In this document: positions 1-8,598 of the stretch, one piece after another | How positions within the stretch are numbered: position 1 is the stretch's first letter | How the letters are laid out: each line of letters opens with the position of its first letter | The notes under the pieces: generated by a model | Seen by the model: only the letters and a program-made list of their open reading frames with translations | Database searches by the model: none | What the model was told of the DNA's origin: nothing | Position numbers and translations under genes: made by a program | Assembly (NCBI RefSeq): GCF_024171535.1 | Contig: NZ_JALJZV010000013.1 | Coordinates: 1 to 64,000 of the forward strand | Source of the DNA: Flavobacterium sp. HSC-61S13 | GTDB lineage: Bacteria > Bacteroidota > Bacteroidia > Flavobacteriales > Flavobacteriaceae | Reading direction: 5' to 3' | DNA length: 64,000 bases

Positions 1-192
1 TTGTAGACAATGATTTATTGTTATCGTATAACCCTATAGGGGTGATATAATTGTAGATGATATATCGTTTTCGTAAAACCCCGTAGGGGTGACATAATTG
101 TAGACAATGATTTATTGTTATCGTATAACCCTATAGGGGTGATATAATTGTAGATGATATATCGTTTTCGTAAAACCCCGTAGGGGTGACAT
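1..192. repeat. Tandem 97-bp repeat with palindromic cores
   Basis: Two almost identical 97-bp units lie at 1-97 and 98-192, the second losing identity at its last bases. Each unit is itself two diverged half-units of about 50 and 47 bp that both begin TTGTAGA and end GTGA(T/C)AT. Each half-unit carries a short palindrome, ACCCTATAGGGGT or ACCCCGTAGGGGT. The array may continue upstream of the window. No reading frame is evident. It resembles REP-like intergenic repeats, but its family is not identified. Confidence 0.85.
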
Positions 193-239
193 GATTAAAG
201 AATCCCGATTTTCGAACAACGACTCACGAACAACGATAT

Positions 240-3137
240 TTATCTAATTACGTAGATCCATCCAGTAATTTTATCACCATTATCGACAAGCAGGGAATAG
301 AAATATGTGGACGAAGGTAAGGCTGTGCCGCTGTTGGACTGTCCGTACCACTCTTGTTTGTAATTCTTCTTAGAATATACTAAGGTTCCATAACGGTTGT
401 AAATTTTTATCTCAGCAATATTGAAGTGTTGTAAGTCTAGAAAATCATTGACGTTGTCGCCATTAGGAGAAATTCCTTTTGGTATATAGATTCTTTGCAT
501 ATCATTATCGATGCATTCCAGACAGATCGGATTCGGGTCATGTACGTCGCTAGTTACATGAACTATGTTGGTCAAATTGCCTTTTCTCTCTGCAGGGATG
601 TCTATTTTAGCTTTAATAGTTATGGTTTCGGATACTCGTAAGTAAGGCAGAATAATGTTTACTGGTCCAGTTCCTTCGTGTCCTCGGTCGCTACTCCAGT
701 GCATGACTTCAATTTCACGGGGAAGTGGATCTGTTATTTTTACATTTAGGGCAGTGGTTGGACCTTTATTAATCACGATTATGGTGTATTCGGTTTGCGT
801 TCCAGGGGTATAATAGATCTGGTTATTGGTCTTTTCAGCATTGAGATCTGCCAAACGTTTTATTTTTACGATGGTGGGATCGTCTTTTTCCGCTGTAGAG
901 GGGTCGTCAGATACTTGTACAATGTTTCCGCTGTGAGTATCCGCATGGACTGTCGCTTGGTTTACGACCTGCCCTGAAATATAATCATCAAAGGTGACGG
1001 TATGTTGGGCGCTGATAACAACTTCTTCTCTTGGTGCTAAGACGTCTACAACTGCTGGTACAATACTACCTGGATCTGCATTGTCGTCGAGTATCTGGAT
1101 ATTTCTTAGAATACCGTTTCCTTTATTGCGAATACGGATTTCGTATTGTATTTGATCGCCAATGTCGATAAAGGTGTGTTCGAAAGCTGTTTTTGTAACT
1201 TGTAGATCACCAAGAGCGATTCGAATCTGTGCAGTGTTGTTGTCTAAATCTGGGTCAATATTATCTCCTGTTATATTAACAACATTGAGGTATTCACCTT
1301 CCGGTAGTATGCTTGCATGGATAGTTAGGCGTGCAGTAGAGTTCTTAGCTAGTAAGGGGATGTTCCATTGACTTGTTACGGGATTAAATGTACCTAGGGT
1401 TGCAGTGGCGTTTACAAAGGTATATCCCGAGGGTAGAAACTCGTTGATAATAACATTGGTATCGTCGTGTTGAGTACTGTGGTTGATGGCGGTAATGATA
1501 AAGGTAACAACGCCATTCTCTATTTTATCGATTTCTTTTGTGATCGCGAGATCACTACAAGGAGGGATTTCGACATACAATGGTGATGAGAAATTGGTTT
1601 CCCCGCAATCTCTTGTTCCCTTTACTGTGTAGTTCCCCGATAATAAGGCTTCATAGCTGTCGTTATTTGCTCCTGCTATGGGTTGCCCGTCTCGATACCA
1701 TTGATATGGAGATAAGCCCGATGTAGTCTGTAATGTCGCTGAACAGGGATTTTGGTTGTCTATTTTAGTTGGCGGTTCTGGGCTGTCGCCATGAGAGGAG
1801 AAGAATCCTGACATAGAATAGCCATCACCTTGTTGAATCAAACAAGTAGTCATTCGAGCGGTTGAAGTTAGTAGAATGTTTTGAGGAGAATTAAGGCTTA
1901 AATTGGTAAAGTTCAACATGTAAAATCCGGTATTGCCAATGGGGATTCTACTGTTTCCAGTAACGGTCTCGAGATCTTGACCGTTAATGAATACTGGTGT
2001 TGTGGCATTTTCAACGATGGTATATCCGAAATAGGGTAAGTTGTTATTAAAGTAGTCAATGAATTTGGTAGTTTGAATATTGGTGGCTCCCGCGCAACCA
2101 CCTATGGGTAATACGGTGGATATGTCGGTTTCACAAGCTACAGCTGTTCCAGAATATACAACTATGGGCTTGTTTGACGTTATAAGTGAAGAAGATAACA
2201 TATTGGTAGCGTCGCCGTGATGTATTGAAGCAAAGCTACCCGCTGTAATCAAGTTATAATTGTTTTGATTGATTAGCACTCCTAGTGGACTGTAGTTTTT
2301 TACGGTAACCACAGTACTATCTTGTGCCGCGATAAAAGTGCTTTGTTCTGGATGGGTCGGTCCCGTTCCAGTGGCTCCATTGCCGCGTACAACCAGATAT
2401 TGCTGGCCTAGTGCTGTAACTGGAGCGACTTGGTCGACCGTGCCATCTTCCCCGTTTCCACCACAAGCTTGTGGTGTGTCTCCATAACTCCCAACATTAG
2501 AAACAACCGGTTTATTAGCGACTAATAAAGATCCTGTTGGAGCATTAAATAGCATACTTTGTCCGGCATTTAATACAGTGAGTTGTGATCCGTTCAAATG
2601 GACGGTTGTATTGTCTTCAATGGCCATTACGGAATATACGGGGTTTTGCAAGTATAAACCGGTAAAGTTTGTTCGGTAATATCCCAAACGGAATTCTAAT
2701 CCCATACCTTCATTTCCAAAACTGACCAAAGAAGCATTTCCTTTGATGGTGGTATTGTCTAGTCCATTGGCATCGGAAGCGATATTTCTGAGGTTAACCA
2801 AAACTGGCGCTGTAGCTTCAACAATAAGTCCGCGATCGCTATACGTCGTGTTCGTTAGGTTGCGTGGTAGTGCGCTACCAGACCCTGCAAAGCGATGGGA
2901 TATCGGATTATTCGCAGTGACGGTAAGTGTAGTTAATGAGGTTTTATCGCTCTTATATAGTTTTACAGTGACTGGGCTTGGCGATAATGTTGAAAGTACA
3001 ATTTCATTGGCTGTGCTCCAATACTGCCAGGGAGAAGGGGCTATGTGGTGTGCTACTGAATACTGTGAAAATGCAGTCTGTTGACTGAAGAAAAGACATA
3101 GTATCAATAAGATTTTTAAGAAGTATAGTTGTTTCAT
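240..3137 (-). CDS. T9SS-secreted multidomain surface protein with gliding-motility C-terminal domain
   Basis: A 965-aa exported protein. Residues 1-24 form a signal peptide with a hydrophobic core ending AFSQ. Residues of about 25-450 resemble the IgGFc-binding-like N-terminal region found in flavobacterial surface proteins. About 460-520 looks Ig-like (SPYQWYRDG). About 525-880 contains three DUF11-type beta repeats (for example DLQVTKTAFEH and DLNAEKTNN). The last 80 residues match the gliding-motility-associated C-terminal domain (KGISPNGDNVNDFLDL, IYNRYG, PSSTYFYSL). That domain directs type IX secretion in this phylum and normally needs a PorP/SprF partner; none is adjacent here. The start is the ATG just before the signal peptide. 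Ligand and function are unknown; an adhesin is an inference. Confidence 0.85.
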   Translation of the reverse strand: MKQLYFLKILLILCLFFSQQTAFSQYSVAHHIAPSPWQYWSTANEIVLSTLSPSPVTVKLYKSDKTSLTTLTVTANNPISHRFAGSGSALPRNLTNTTYSDRGLIVEATAPVLVNLRNIASDANGLDNTTIKGNASLVSFGNEGMGLEFRLGYYRTNFTGLYLQNPVYSVMAIEDNTTVHLNGSQLTVLNAGQSMLFNAPTGSLLVANKPVVSNVGSYGDTPQACGGNGEDGTVDQVAPVTALGQQYLVVRGNGATGTGPTHPEQSTFIAAQDSTVVTVKNYSPLGVLINQNNYNLITAGSFASIHHGDATNMLSSSLITSNKPIVVYSGTAVACETDISTVLPIGGCAGATNIQTTKFIDYFNNNLPYFGYTIVENATTPVFINGQDLETVTGNSRIPIGNTGFYMLNFTNLSLNSPQNILLTSTARMTTCLIQQGDGYSMSGFFSSHGDSPEPPTKIDNQNPCSATLQTTSGLSPYQWYRDGQPIAGANNDSYEALLSGNYTVKGTRDCGETNFSSPLYVEIPPCSDLAITKEIDKIENGVVTFIITAINHSTQHDDTNVIINEFLPSGYTFVNATATLGTFNPVTSQWNIPLLAKNSTARLTIHASILPEGEYLNVVNITGDNIDPDLDNNTAQIRIALGDLQVTKTAFEHTFIDIGDQIQYEIRIRNKGNGILRNIQILDDNADPGSIVPAVVDVLAPREEVVISAQHTVTFDDYISGQVVNQATVHADTHSGNIVQVSDDPSTAEKDDPTIVKIKRLADLNAEKTNNQIYYTPGTQTEYTIIVINKGPTTALNVKITDPLPREIEVMHWSSDRGHEGTGPVNIILPYLRVSETITIKAKIDIPAERKGNLTNIVHVTSDVHDPNPICLECIDNDMQRIYIPKGISPNGDNVNDFLDLQHFNIAEIKIYNRYGTLVYSKKNYKQEWYGQSNSGTALPSSTYFYSLLVDNGDKITGWIYVIR

Positions 3138-3281
3138 AATACGGTTTTTAAGGATATAGAAAATATTAGATATCCTTATAAAACGCAGAAATAAAAAATT
3201 ATTATTCTAAAATAACATATTTAACATTGTTTTTCTTAGTTATTAAACGTTTTTAGTATTTTAAATTGAAGTGACACTGTT

Positions 3282-3764
3282 TTAATTAGAGCTGAGATCT
3301 TGTATTTGTTGGTAAATCAATTCTGATTCATAACCTTTGCGAAAGAGGAAATCCATTACCTTTTTTTTCTTACTCATCAGGTTGGAGTCTGTTGTAGATT
3401 CCCATTTTGACACGCTGATTCTTTCGAATGTGGATAAATACAATTCATCGGGAAGCTCCTGCATGGCTTTTTTAATGTTATAGGACGAAATTCCCCGGAA
3501 TTTTAATTCGGAGAGAATTCGATTTTTTCCCCAAAAACTCATACGATGTTTGCCTCTTGCAAAACTACATGCAAAACGTTCTTCGTTGAGATAATTTTCT
3601 TGGATCAGATGTACGACAATCTCATCTCGATGATGTGGGGATATACCTAAATTATCGAGTTTATTAATGACTTCTGAATGGCAACGCTCTTGATAACTGC
3701 AATAATATTCAAGTTTTTTTTTAGCGTCTTCCGTAGAAATAAATAATTTTGATGTGTTTTTCAA
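3282..3764 (-). CDS. recX: Regulatory protein RecX
   Basis: A 160-aa all-helical protein matching the RecX family, which binds RecA filaments and limits recombinase activity in the cytoplasm. Family-like segments are visible: EVINKLDNLGI, LIQENYLNEERFACSFARGK, and KNRILSELKFRGI, in the order of the three RecX helical repeats. There is no in-frame ATG near the N-terminus. The frame opens after a TAG at about 3787-3789, and the first usual start codon is the TTG at 3762-3764, 8 nt after the stop of the upstream cupin gene, so a TTG start and co-transcription are likely. recA is not in the window. Confidence 0.85.
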   Translation of the reverse strand: MKNTSKLFISTEDAKKKLEYYCSYQERCHSEVINKLDNLGISPHHRDEIVVHLIQENYLNEERFACSFARGKHRMSFWGKNRILSELKFRGISSYNIKKAMQELPDELYLSTFERISVSKWESTTDSNLMSKKKKVMDFLFRKGYESELIYQQIQDLSSN

Positions 3765-3772
3765 ATGACTTA

Positions 3773-4642
3773 TTATTTTTGTTGTCTATTTTTAATGTCT
3801 ATTACGGCCTTTTTGTTTTTATAATCAATCCATTTTTGGCCTCTCAGTCGTCTCATACAATTGTCATAATGACGCATGATAAAGATATTGTAAACCGCTT
3901 TAATGATATGCGTTGGTTTTCTGGGTAAAGAGCGTAAGCTCATTGAAAAACCAGGCGTTATATATTTCATATAGTGCCAATAGCCCTCGGGCATATAAAG
4001 CATTTCGCCGTGATTTAATTCGGTAATATATCCCTGTGCATTTCTAAGGGCCGGCCATTGTTCAAAATTGGGGTGATCAAAATCAATGTCTTCTCGAACT
4101 ATTAGAGAGTGCGGTATTTTGTAAAGGTAAGGAGTTTGGTCGGGATCGAAAAGCATACACTGTTTTTTACCGTGAAAGTGAAAGTGTAATATATTAGAAA
4201 GATCAATATCATAATGCATAAAGACTTTTGAATTCTCACCTCCAAAAAATAACATCGGTAATTGTTTGACTAATTTAAGGCCTAATTGTGGCCAGCGGAA
4301 ATCATTTTGGAGGGAGGGAACTTCCTTCATTAAATTATAAAGAAAGATTCGGTAGTTGGTCGGTTTTTGTTGCAATAAATCGATGTAGTCAGACATTTTC
4401 ATTTGAGCATGAGCTTCATTGAACCCGTCCTTGTGGGTGACGGGTCTATCGTCATACAAAGGGACTGTTTTTTCTCCAGCGATACTCTTTATATAATTTA
4501 GGTGCCACTTTTCATTAGCAGACCAATCTTCAGTTAGTTTTTCTATGACTAAGGGTTTTTGCTTTTTTAAATAATTTTCAATAAAATCTTCTTTCGAAAT
4601 TGTGGAAACACGATCAATCGGTTTTAGTTTTAAAGCATCCAT
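3773..4642 (-). CDS. Cupin-like (JmjC-type) Fe(II)/2-oxoglutarate oxygenase family protein
   Basis: A 289-aa protein of the cupin_8/JmjC-like family. The Fe(II) ligands can be placed: an HxD pair at His143 and Asp145 (FMHYDIDLSN), followed by an RNA/sugar-type cupin strand with HFHFHGKKQ, and a distal His223 in PEGYWHYM. This supports an Fe(II)- and 2-oxoglutarate-dependent hydroxylase; the substrate cannot be read from the sequence. The N-terminal part has the usual family opening in which residues 13-35 precede KPLVIE. It lies 8 nt upstream of recX and is probably in the same transcript. There is no signal peptide, so it should be cytoplasmic. Confidence 0.8.
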   Translation of the reverse strand: MDALKLKPIDRVSTISKEDFIENYLKKQKPLVIEKLTEDWSANEKWHLNYIKSIAGEKTVPLYDDRPVTHKDGFNEAHAQMKMSDYIDLLQQKPTNYRIFLYNLMKEVPSLQNDFRWPQLGLKLVKQLPMLFFGGENSKVFMHYDIDLSNILHFHFHGKKQCMLFDPDQTPYLYKIPHSLIVREDIDFDHPNFEQWPALRNAQGYITELNHGEMLYMPEGYWHYMKYITPGFSMSLRSLPRKPTHIIKAVYNIFIMRHYDNCMRRLRGQKWIDYKNKKAVIDIKNRQQK

Positions 4643-4888
4643 ATAAACAAAAAATTGAGGGTTCGATTGTTATAAAGCTTAAAATAGAGGTAGAATAATC
4701 AGTACTATTTATAAAACCTTGTAATAAATTTACTTAAAAATAATGAATTGATCATATATTTTCTTTTGTTGTTTAAAAAGGAGATTTTTAGTTCATCGGA
4801 TTGTGTGTTTTTTTTTGGATAAGGATCGGGAATCTTAATGTTTTTTTCTTAGGTTGTTTGGATTTTGTATTGACAAGTTAATGTGACA
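4643..4888. other. Gene-free AT-rich spacer
   Basis: Together with the terminator that follows, this makes a 343-bp gap between the cupin/recX pair and the DapA-like gene. It presumably contains the promoter for the minus-strand cupin gene, but no clear TAnnTTTG element was found. No small reading frame or RNA structure stands out. Confidence 0.5.
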
Positions 4889-4926
4889 TAAAAAAGATAG
4901 CCCAAGATTTCTAATCTCGGGCTATC
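4888..4926 (-). terminator. Intrinsic terminator of the lyase-cupin operon
   Basis: Inverted repeat 4896-4926 (GATAGCCCAAGATT, loop, AATCTCGGGCTATC, one mismatch) is followed on the minus strand by a run of T. It lies 60 nt past the stop of the DapA-like gene. Confidence 0.85.
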
Positions 4927-4985
4927 ATCACCAGTCTTTAGATGGTGTTCAACAGGGTTTTACACTATAAAATTTACATGGAGAA

Positions 4986-5903
4986 TTAATGACGCATGTG
5001 CTGAACTTTGCTTGGCTCGTTCTCGTATATTTCTGAAAGTAATTTTTTTAGTTCATGGGTGTCTTGCGGACCAAGTTGCTGCAAAGGTGTTCTTAGTTCT
5101 CCTCCTTGTTGTCCTAAGATATTTAGGCCTGTCTTAATTGCCCTTGGTAAACCTTTGTCTACTATGAATTTTAAAAGATCAAATTGTTTGTAAAACAGTT
5201 GTTGTGCTTTGCTTAATTCATTGTTTTGAATCGCCTCATAAAGTGCTATGTTCAAGTCTGGTATTAAATTGGGCGCAGCAGTACACCATCCTTGTGCACC
5301 TGCTGCAAAGGCGGCGAGGGCTAAGGGGTTTGATCCGTTGTAAAAGGCTACTTCTTCGCCTAGTGTCTTTCTAAGGAAATGCATCCTTTGGATATCGCCA
5401 GTGCTTTCTTTGATCATGGTGACATTTGGAATTCTGAGTAAACGCTGAAGTAAGGCAGGTGACATATCAATTCCACTCGTCGCGGGATTGTTGTAGGCCA
5501 TAATCGGGATTGAAATTTTGGATGCAACGCGATCATAATGATCAAATATTTCATCATCGGTTAACTTCCAATAGCTCATAGGGATAATCATTACCGCTGT
5601 TGCTCCTGCTTTTTCGGCAAATTGCGCATGATAGATGGTTTTTTCAGTGGTCAGGTTAGAAACCCCAACCAAAGTAGGTACTCTATCGGCAACCTGATCG
5701 ATGGTGGCTTCGGTAATCGATTCCTTTTCTTCATCTGATAGATAAGGTAAAACTCCAGTGCTTCCCAGTGGTGCAATGGCGTGAGTTCCACTTTCAACCA
5801 AGCGTTCAACCAAGGTTTTAAAGAGTTTAATGTTGACTCTTTCTTCTGTATCAAAAGGAGTAATTGGGTAAGCAATCACTCCTTTTAGAGGAGTATGTTT
5901 CAT
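4986..5903 (-). CDS. DapA-superfamily (class I aldolase/lyase) protein, not a true DHDPS
   Basis: A 305-aa (beta/alpha)8 enzyme of the dihydrodipicolinate synthase/N-acetylneuraminate lyase superfamily, which forms a Schiff base with pyruvate-type substrates. Visible features are GSTG at 47-50, Tyr137 in the AYNNP motif and the Schiff-base Lys165 in TMIKEST. Genuine DapA has an arginine soon after the YN.P motif that binds the substrate carboxylate; here the sequence is YNNPATSGID without it, and GSTG is followed by Val instead of Glu. It is therefore unlikely to make lysine precursors. It sits 20 nt downstream of a cupin gene and opposite a MocR regulator, which suggests an inducible catabolic role. 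The substrate is unknown. Confidence 0.8.
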   Translation of the reverse strand: MKHTPLKGVIAYPITPFDTEERVNIKLFKTLVERLVESGTHAIAPLGSTGVLPYLSDEEKESITEATIDQVADRVPTLVGVSNLTTEKTIYHAQFAEKAGATAVMIIPMSYWKLTDDEIFDHYDRVASKISIPIMAYNNPATSGIDMSPALLQRLLRIPNVTMIKESTGDIQRMHFLRKTLGEEVAFYNGSNPLALAAFAAGAQGWCTAAPNLIPDLNIALYEAIQNNELSKAQQLFYKQFDLLKFIVDKGLPRAIKTGLNILGQQGGELRTPLQQLGPQDTHELKKLLSEIYENEPSKVQHMRH

Positions 5904-5923
5904 ATTTGGAAAATGATTTGGAT

Positions 5924-6412
5924 TTATAGATCTCTACCTTCTTCTTCTCGAAGTGCTACACCAAGATTTTGCAATTGTGGTGCATTTTCACAAGCGACGT
6001 ACTTGGCAGGCTCACTGTCGCTCATATTTTGATGTCTATGCCATGCCCATGACGGTATATATACCGCGTCGCCAGCTTCCCATTCAATGCGTTGATCTTC
6101 GACCTCGGTCCAGCCTTTGCCTTCAATGACATAAAGAACCGTTTCGTAGGTATGTCTGTGGCGATTGGTCAGCTGGCCTGGTAGTAAGCCCCCAATGGTC
6201 ATGCTAACGTTTTTGCTGGGTAGATCGACAAAAAATACCGGATGCTTGCGCTCTGTTGAGAATTGATTGTGTACGCCTGCATCCTCGACATTTTTATGGA
6301 TTAAATGTGTGGGTTTTACAAAAACCGGTCTAGCAAAAGTTTGATGAAAATCTTTGGAGCTGAATGTAGTGGTCTCTTTTTGATCCACTTTTTTTTCTTT
6401 TAGTGTTTTCAT
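5924..6412 (-). CDS. Cupin-domain protein, first gene of the lyase operon
   Basis: A 162-aa single-domain cupin. The metal-binding motif is visible: RHRHTYETVLYVIEGKG (two His and a Glu) and then a distal His in PSWAWHRHQN. Small cupins of this kind are isomerases, lyases or dioxygenases, or sugar- and acid-binding proteins; the reaction is unknown. The chosen start is the ATG at 6410-6412 (MKTLKEKK). An earlier in-frame codon at 6454 would put 14 extra residues across the divergent promoter region. It is transcribed with the DapA-like gene, with 20 nt between them. Confidence 0.75.
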   Translation of the reverse strand: MKTLKEKKVDQKETTTFSSKDFHQTFARPVFVKPTHLIHKNVEDAGVHNQFSTERKHPVFFVDLPSKNVSMTIGGLLPGQLTNRHRHTYETVLYVIEGKGWTEVEDQRIEWEAGDAVYIPSWAWHRHQNMSDSEPAKYVACENAPQLQNLGVALREEEGRDL

Positions 6413-6513
6413 AATATAAATGTATTTAGTGTTTGGTGCATTATTGCAAGACAAAAATAGCGTAACTTAGGACCAGTAAACTGATACAGATTTTATAAAA
6501 ACAGCTAGTCCAG
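6413..6513. promoter_or_regulatory. Divergent promoter/operator between cupin operon and MocR regulator
   Basis: On the minus strand, 6452-6459 reads TAnnTTTG (TATTTTTG) and could serve the cupin operon. An interrupted inverted repeat, GGACCAG at 6470-6476 and CTAGTCC at 6505-6511 (one mismatch), flanks the region directly before the regulator start. Operator function for the MocR protein is an inference from position and symmetry. Confidence 0.45.
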
Positions 6514-7935
6514 ATGTTGAGACCGTGGAAATTAGAGATTAGAATAGATAAGCATTCGGATAAAGCGATTTATATGCAGATTGCCGATGCAATTATTGCT
6601 GACATACAAATTGGACGATTAGCTACAGGAAGTGTTTTGCCTGGAAGTAGAAGTATGGCTGAGTATTTAGGAGTTAATAGAAATACCGTTGTAGAGGCTT
6701 TACATGTTTTAATCAACGAAGGATGGTTGGTTACCAAAGAGCGAAAAGGCAGCTTTGTCAGCGATGTTTTGCCGGTTTTAAGCAAACAATCAATTGGATT
6801 GACTGGTGTAAAAGTACCAATAATCGAGAGAGAACATTATCAGGTTTCTTTTGATGATGGGCATCCAGACAGTCAAATAGCACCTGTAGCTGCTTTGGCT
6901 CGAGCGTATCGACAAATATTTAATCGAAAGAGTAAGTGGCAGATGATGGGGTATGCAAATGAATTTGGTGATGAGTCATTTCGAAAGGCTATAGCGAATA
7001 TGTTAAACCATCAACGCGGCATGCAGGTCGACGAGCAGGAAATGTGTGTGACACGCGGTAGTCAAATGGCGATGTATCTGACCGCTCAATGCCTTTTGGG
7101 GTCAAATGATTATGTGATGATAGAGGATCCGGGATATAAGCCGGCTTGGAAAGCTTTTGAGAGTGCTGGAGCGACACTATTGCCGTTGCGTATAGATCAG
7201 GATGGTTTGTTGATAGAAGACGTTGTGCGCTACTTGGAAATCTATGATACCATCAAAGCTATTTATATCACGCCTCATCATCAATATCCGACTACGGTGC
7301 CTTTGAGTTTACAACGTCGTTTAGAGTTGATTCGGTTGTCCAATATGTATGGTTTCACGATAATTGAAGACGATTATGACAATGAGTTTCATTTTGGATA
7401 TCGACCGATACTGCCTTTGTCTAGCTATAGGGAGTTGGAAAATTACGTATATATAGGAACGATGAGTAAGGTCGTTGCTCCAGCTTTGCGTATAGGCTAT
7501 TTAGTTACTAAAAATGTGTCGTTAATCGAAAAAATAGGTGCGTTGCGAAAAATTATTGATGTTCAAGGGGATAGTATTATGGAGCAGGCCGTTTTGCAGT
7601 TGATTGAAGATGGTACGATAAAGCGGCATTTAAAAAAGGCGCAAGCTTATTATAAAGACAAACGAAATTTTACCAACGGCTTGCTGGAGAAATACTTGAC
7701 AGAAAAAGTCGATTATCTGATTCCAGAGGGGGGTATGGCATTTTGGATCGTTCCGAAACGGGAAGTAAATTGGGCGGTTGTTGATAAGCAGTTGCGATCG
7801 AAGTCCGTTAAGATTATTTTACCCGACGCCTATAGTTTTGATCGACCGGTAAAAGGACTGCGATTGAGTTACGGCTCTTTGACAGAAGAACAACTTGAAT
7901 TGGGTGTATTACGGCTTGCGGAGGTACTGTCATGA
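6514..7935 (+). CDS. MocR/GabR-type PLP-dependent transcriptional regulator
   Basis: A 473-aa fusion of a GntR winged helix-turn-helix (about 12-82; SMAEYLGVNRNTVVEALH is the recognition helix region) to a fold-type I aminotransferase domain (about 105-470). The PLP-binding lysine is Lys319 in YIGTMSKV, and Asp287 in EDDYDNEF would contact the pyridine nitrogen. Proteins of this family bind DNA in response to PLP and an amino compound and often control the adjacent gene. Here it is divergent from the cupin/lyase operon, which is its probable target. The start MLRPWK is the usual opening of this family in Bacteroidota. Confidence 0.9.
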   Translation: MLRPWKLEIRIDKHSDKAIYMQIADAIIADIQIGRLATGSVLPGSRSMAEYLGVNRNTVVEALHVLINEGWLVTKERKGSFVSDVLPVLSKQSIGLTGVKVPIIEREHYQVSFDDGHPDSQIAPVAALARAYRQIFNRKSKWQMMGYANEFGDESFRKAIANMLNHQRGMQVDEQEMCVTRGSQMAMYLTAQCLLGSNDYVMIEDPGYKPAWKAFESAGATLLPLRIDQDGLLIEDVVRYLEIYDTIKAIYITPHHQYPTTVPLSLQRRLELIRLSNMYGFTIIEDDYDNEFHFGYRPILPLSSYRELENYVYIGTMSKVVAPALRIGYLVTKNVSLIEKIGALRKIIDVQGDSIMEQAVLQLIEDGTIKRHLKKAQAYYKDKRNFTNGLLEKYLTEKVDYLIPEGGMAFWIVPKREVNWAVVDKQLRSKSVKIILPDAYSFDRPVKGLRLSYGSLTEEQLELGVLRLAEVLS

Positions 7936-7992
7936 GGTTATATGTTATTTTGTGCTTGAGTTGTGAGAGTAGCGGCGGTAAACGTCGTAGTT

Positions 7993-8030
7993 AAAAAAAA
8001 TAAGCCACTCGATAGGAGTGACTTATTTAA
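7993..8030. terminator. Bidirectional terminator
   Basis: Hairpin AATAAGCCACTC/GAGTGACTTATT with one mismatch, preceded by A8 and followed by T-rich sequence, between the convergent regulator and DUF4494 genes. Confidence 0.75.
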
Positions 8031-8049
8031 TTCAGATTTTATATCGATT

Positions 8050-8598
8050 TTAAACCTCTAAAGCATCTGCGCGAGCGGCTTCCTCGTTTTCGGCCCATTG
8101 CTCTGTTTCGGGTTTAGAGTTTTTTAGGGTATTGAATCTTTCTAATTTTTCAACATCGCCTTCTTCTCCGCTAAAATAGGGGAATACATCCATAATCGGT
8201 GATTCAGATACCGCGGGTATGTTGTATTCACCCATGGTGTTTTTCATCACTACGATCGTATTGTCGTATGCTTCTTTTACATCGTTGGCTTGTACTAGTA
8301 GGGATAAGGTCGTTTTGCGTTCTTTACCGCTCTCTTCGTCGTAGGCCAATAGGGAAACTTTGGATTTAAACCAGCGATCAGCATTTTCAAAGGGATGTAT
8401 TTCTGCATAATTGGCTATATTAATGGCTGTGATTTTAAATTCCTCACTAATATAGGCTGTCATTTCTTCATTAATTCTTTTTTCAGCTTCAGTATAGGAT
8501 AAAGCATCTACTAAATACGGTTCAGTGACCACTTTTTGTTTGCCCGTATCATCTAATTTCCTGTATTTTACTTTGCATTCATACCATGTTGCGCTCAT
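8050..8598 (-). CDS. DUF4494 family protein
   Basis: A 182-aa cytoplasmic protein recognised as DUF4494, a family confined largely to Bacteroidota and of unknown function. Family-like stretches are ATWYECKVKYRK, EPYLVDALSYTEAEKRI, DRWFKSKVSLLAYDEESG and ESPIMDVFPYF. The reading frame is open 32 codons further upstream, but those residues do not look like the family, and the ATG at 8596-8598 gives the normal N-terminus MSATWYE. No operon partner is evident. The product is acidic at the C-terminus. Confidence 0.8.
   Translation of the reverse strand: MSATWYECKVKYRKLDDTGKQKVVTEPYLVDALSYTEAEKRINEEMTAYISEEFKITAINIANYAEIHPFENADRWFKSKVSLLAYDEESGKERKTTLSLLVQANDVKEAYDNTIVVMKNTMGEYNIPAVSESPIMDVFPYFSGEEGDVEKLERFNTLKNSKPETEQWAENEEAARADALEV

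Noticed and set aside
1..192. Possible CRISPR array
   Set aside because: The period is 97 bp, with palindromic half-units and no unique spacers between short repeats.
2743..3084. Overlapping 113-codon frame on the plus strand
   Set aside because: It lies antisense inside the large type IX cargo gene, with no family resemblance or promoter.
4986..5903. dapA (lysine biosynthesis)
   Set aside because: The carboxylate-binding arginine after the YN.P motif is missing and the context is a MocR-controlled operon.
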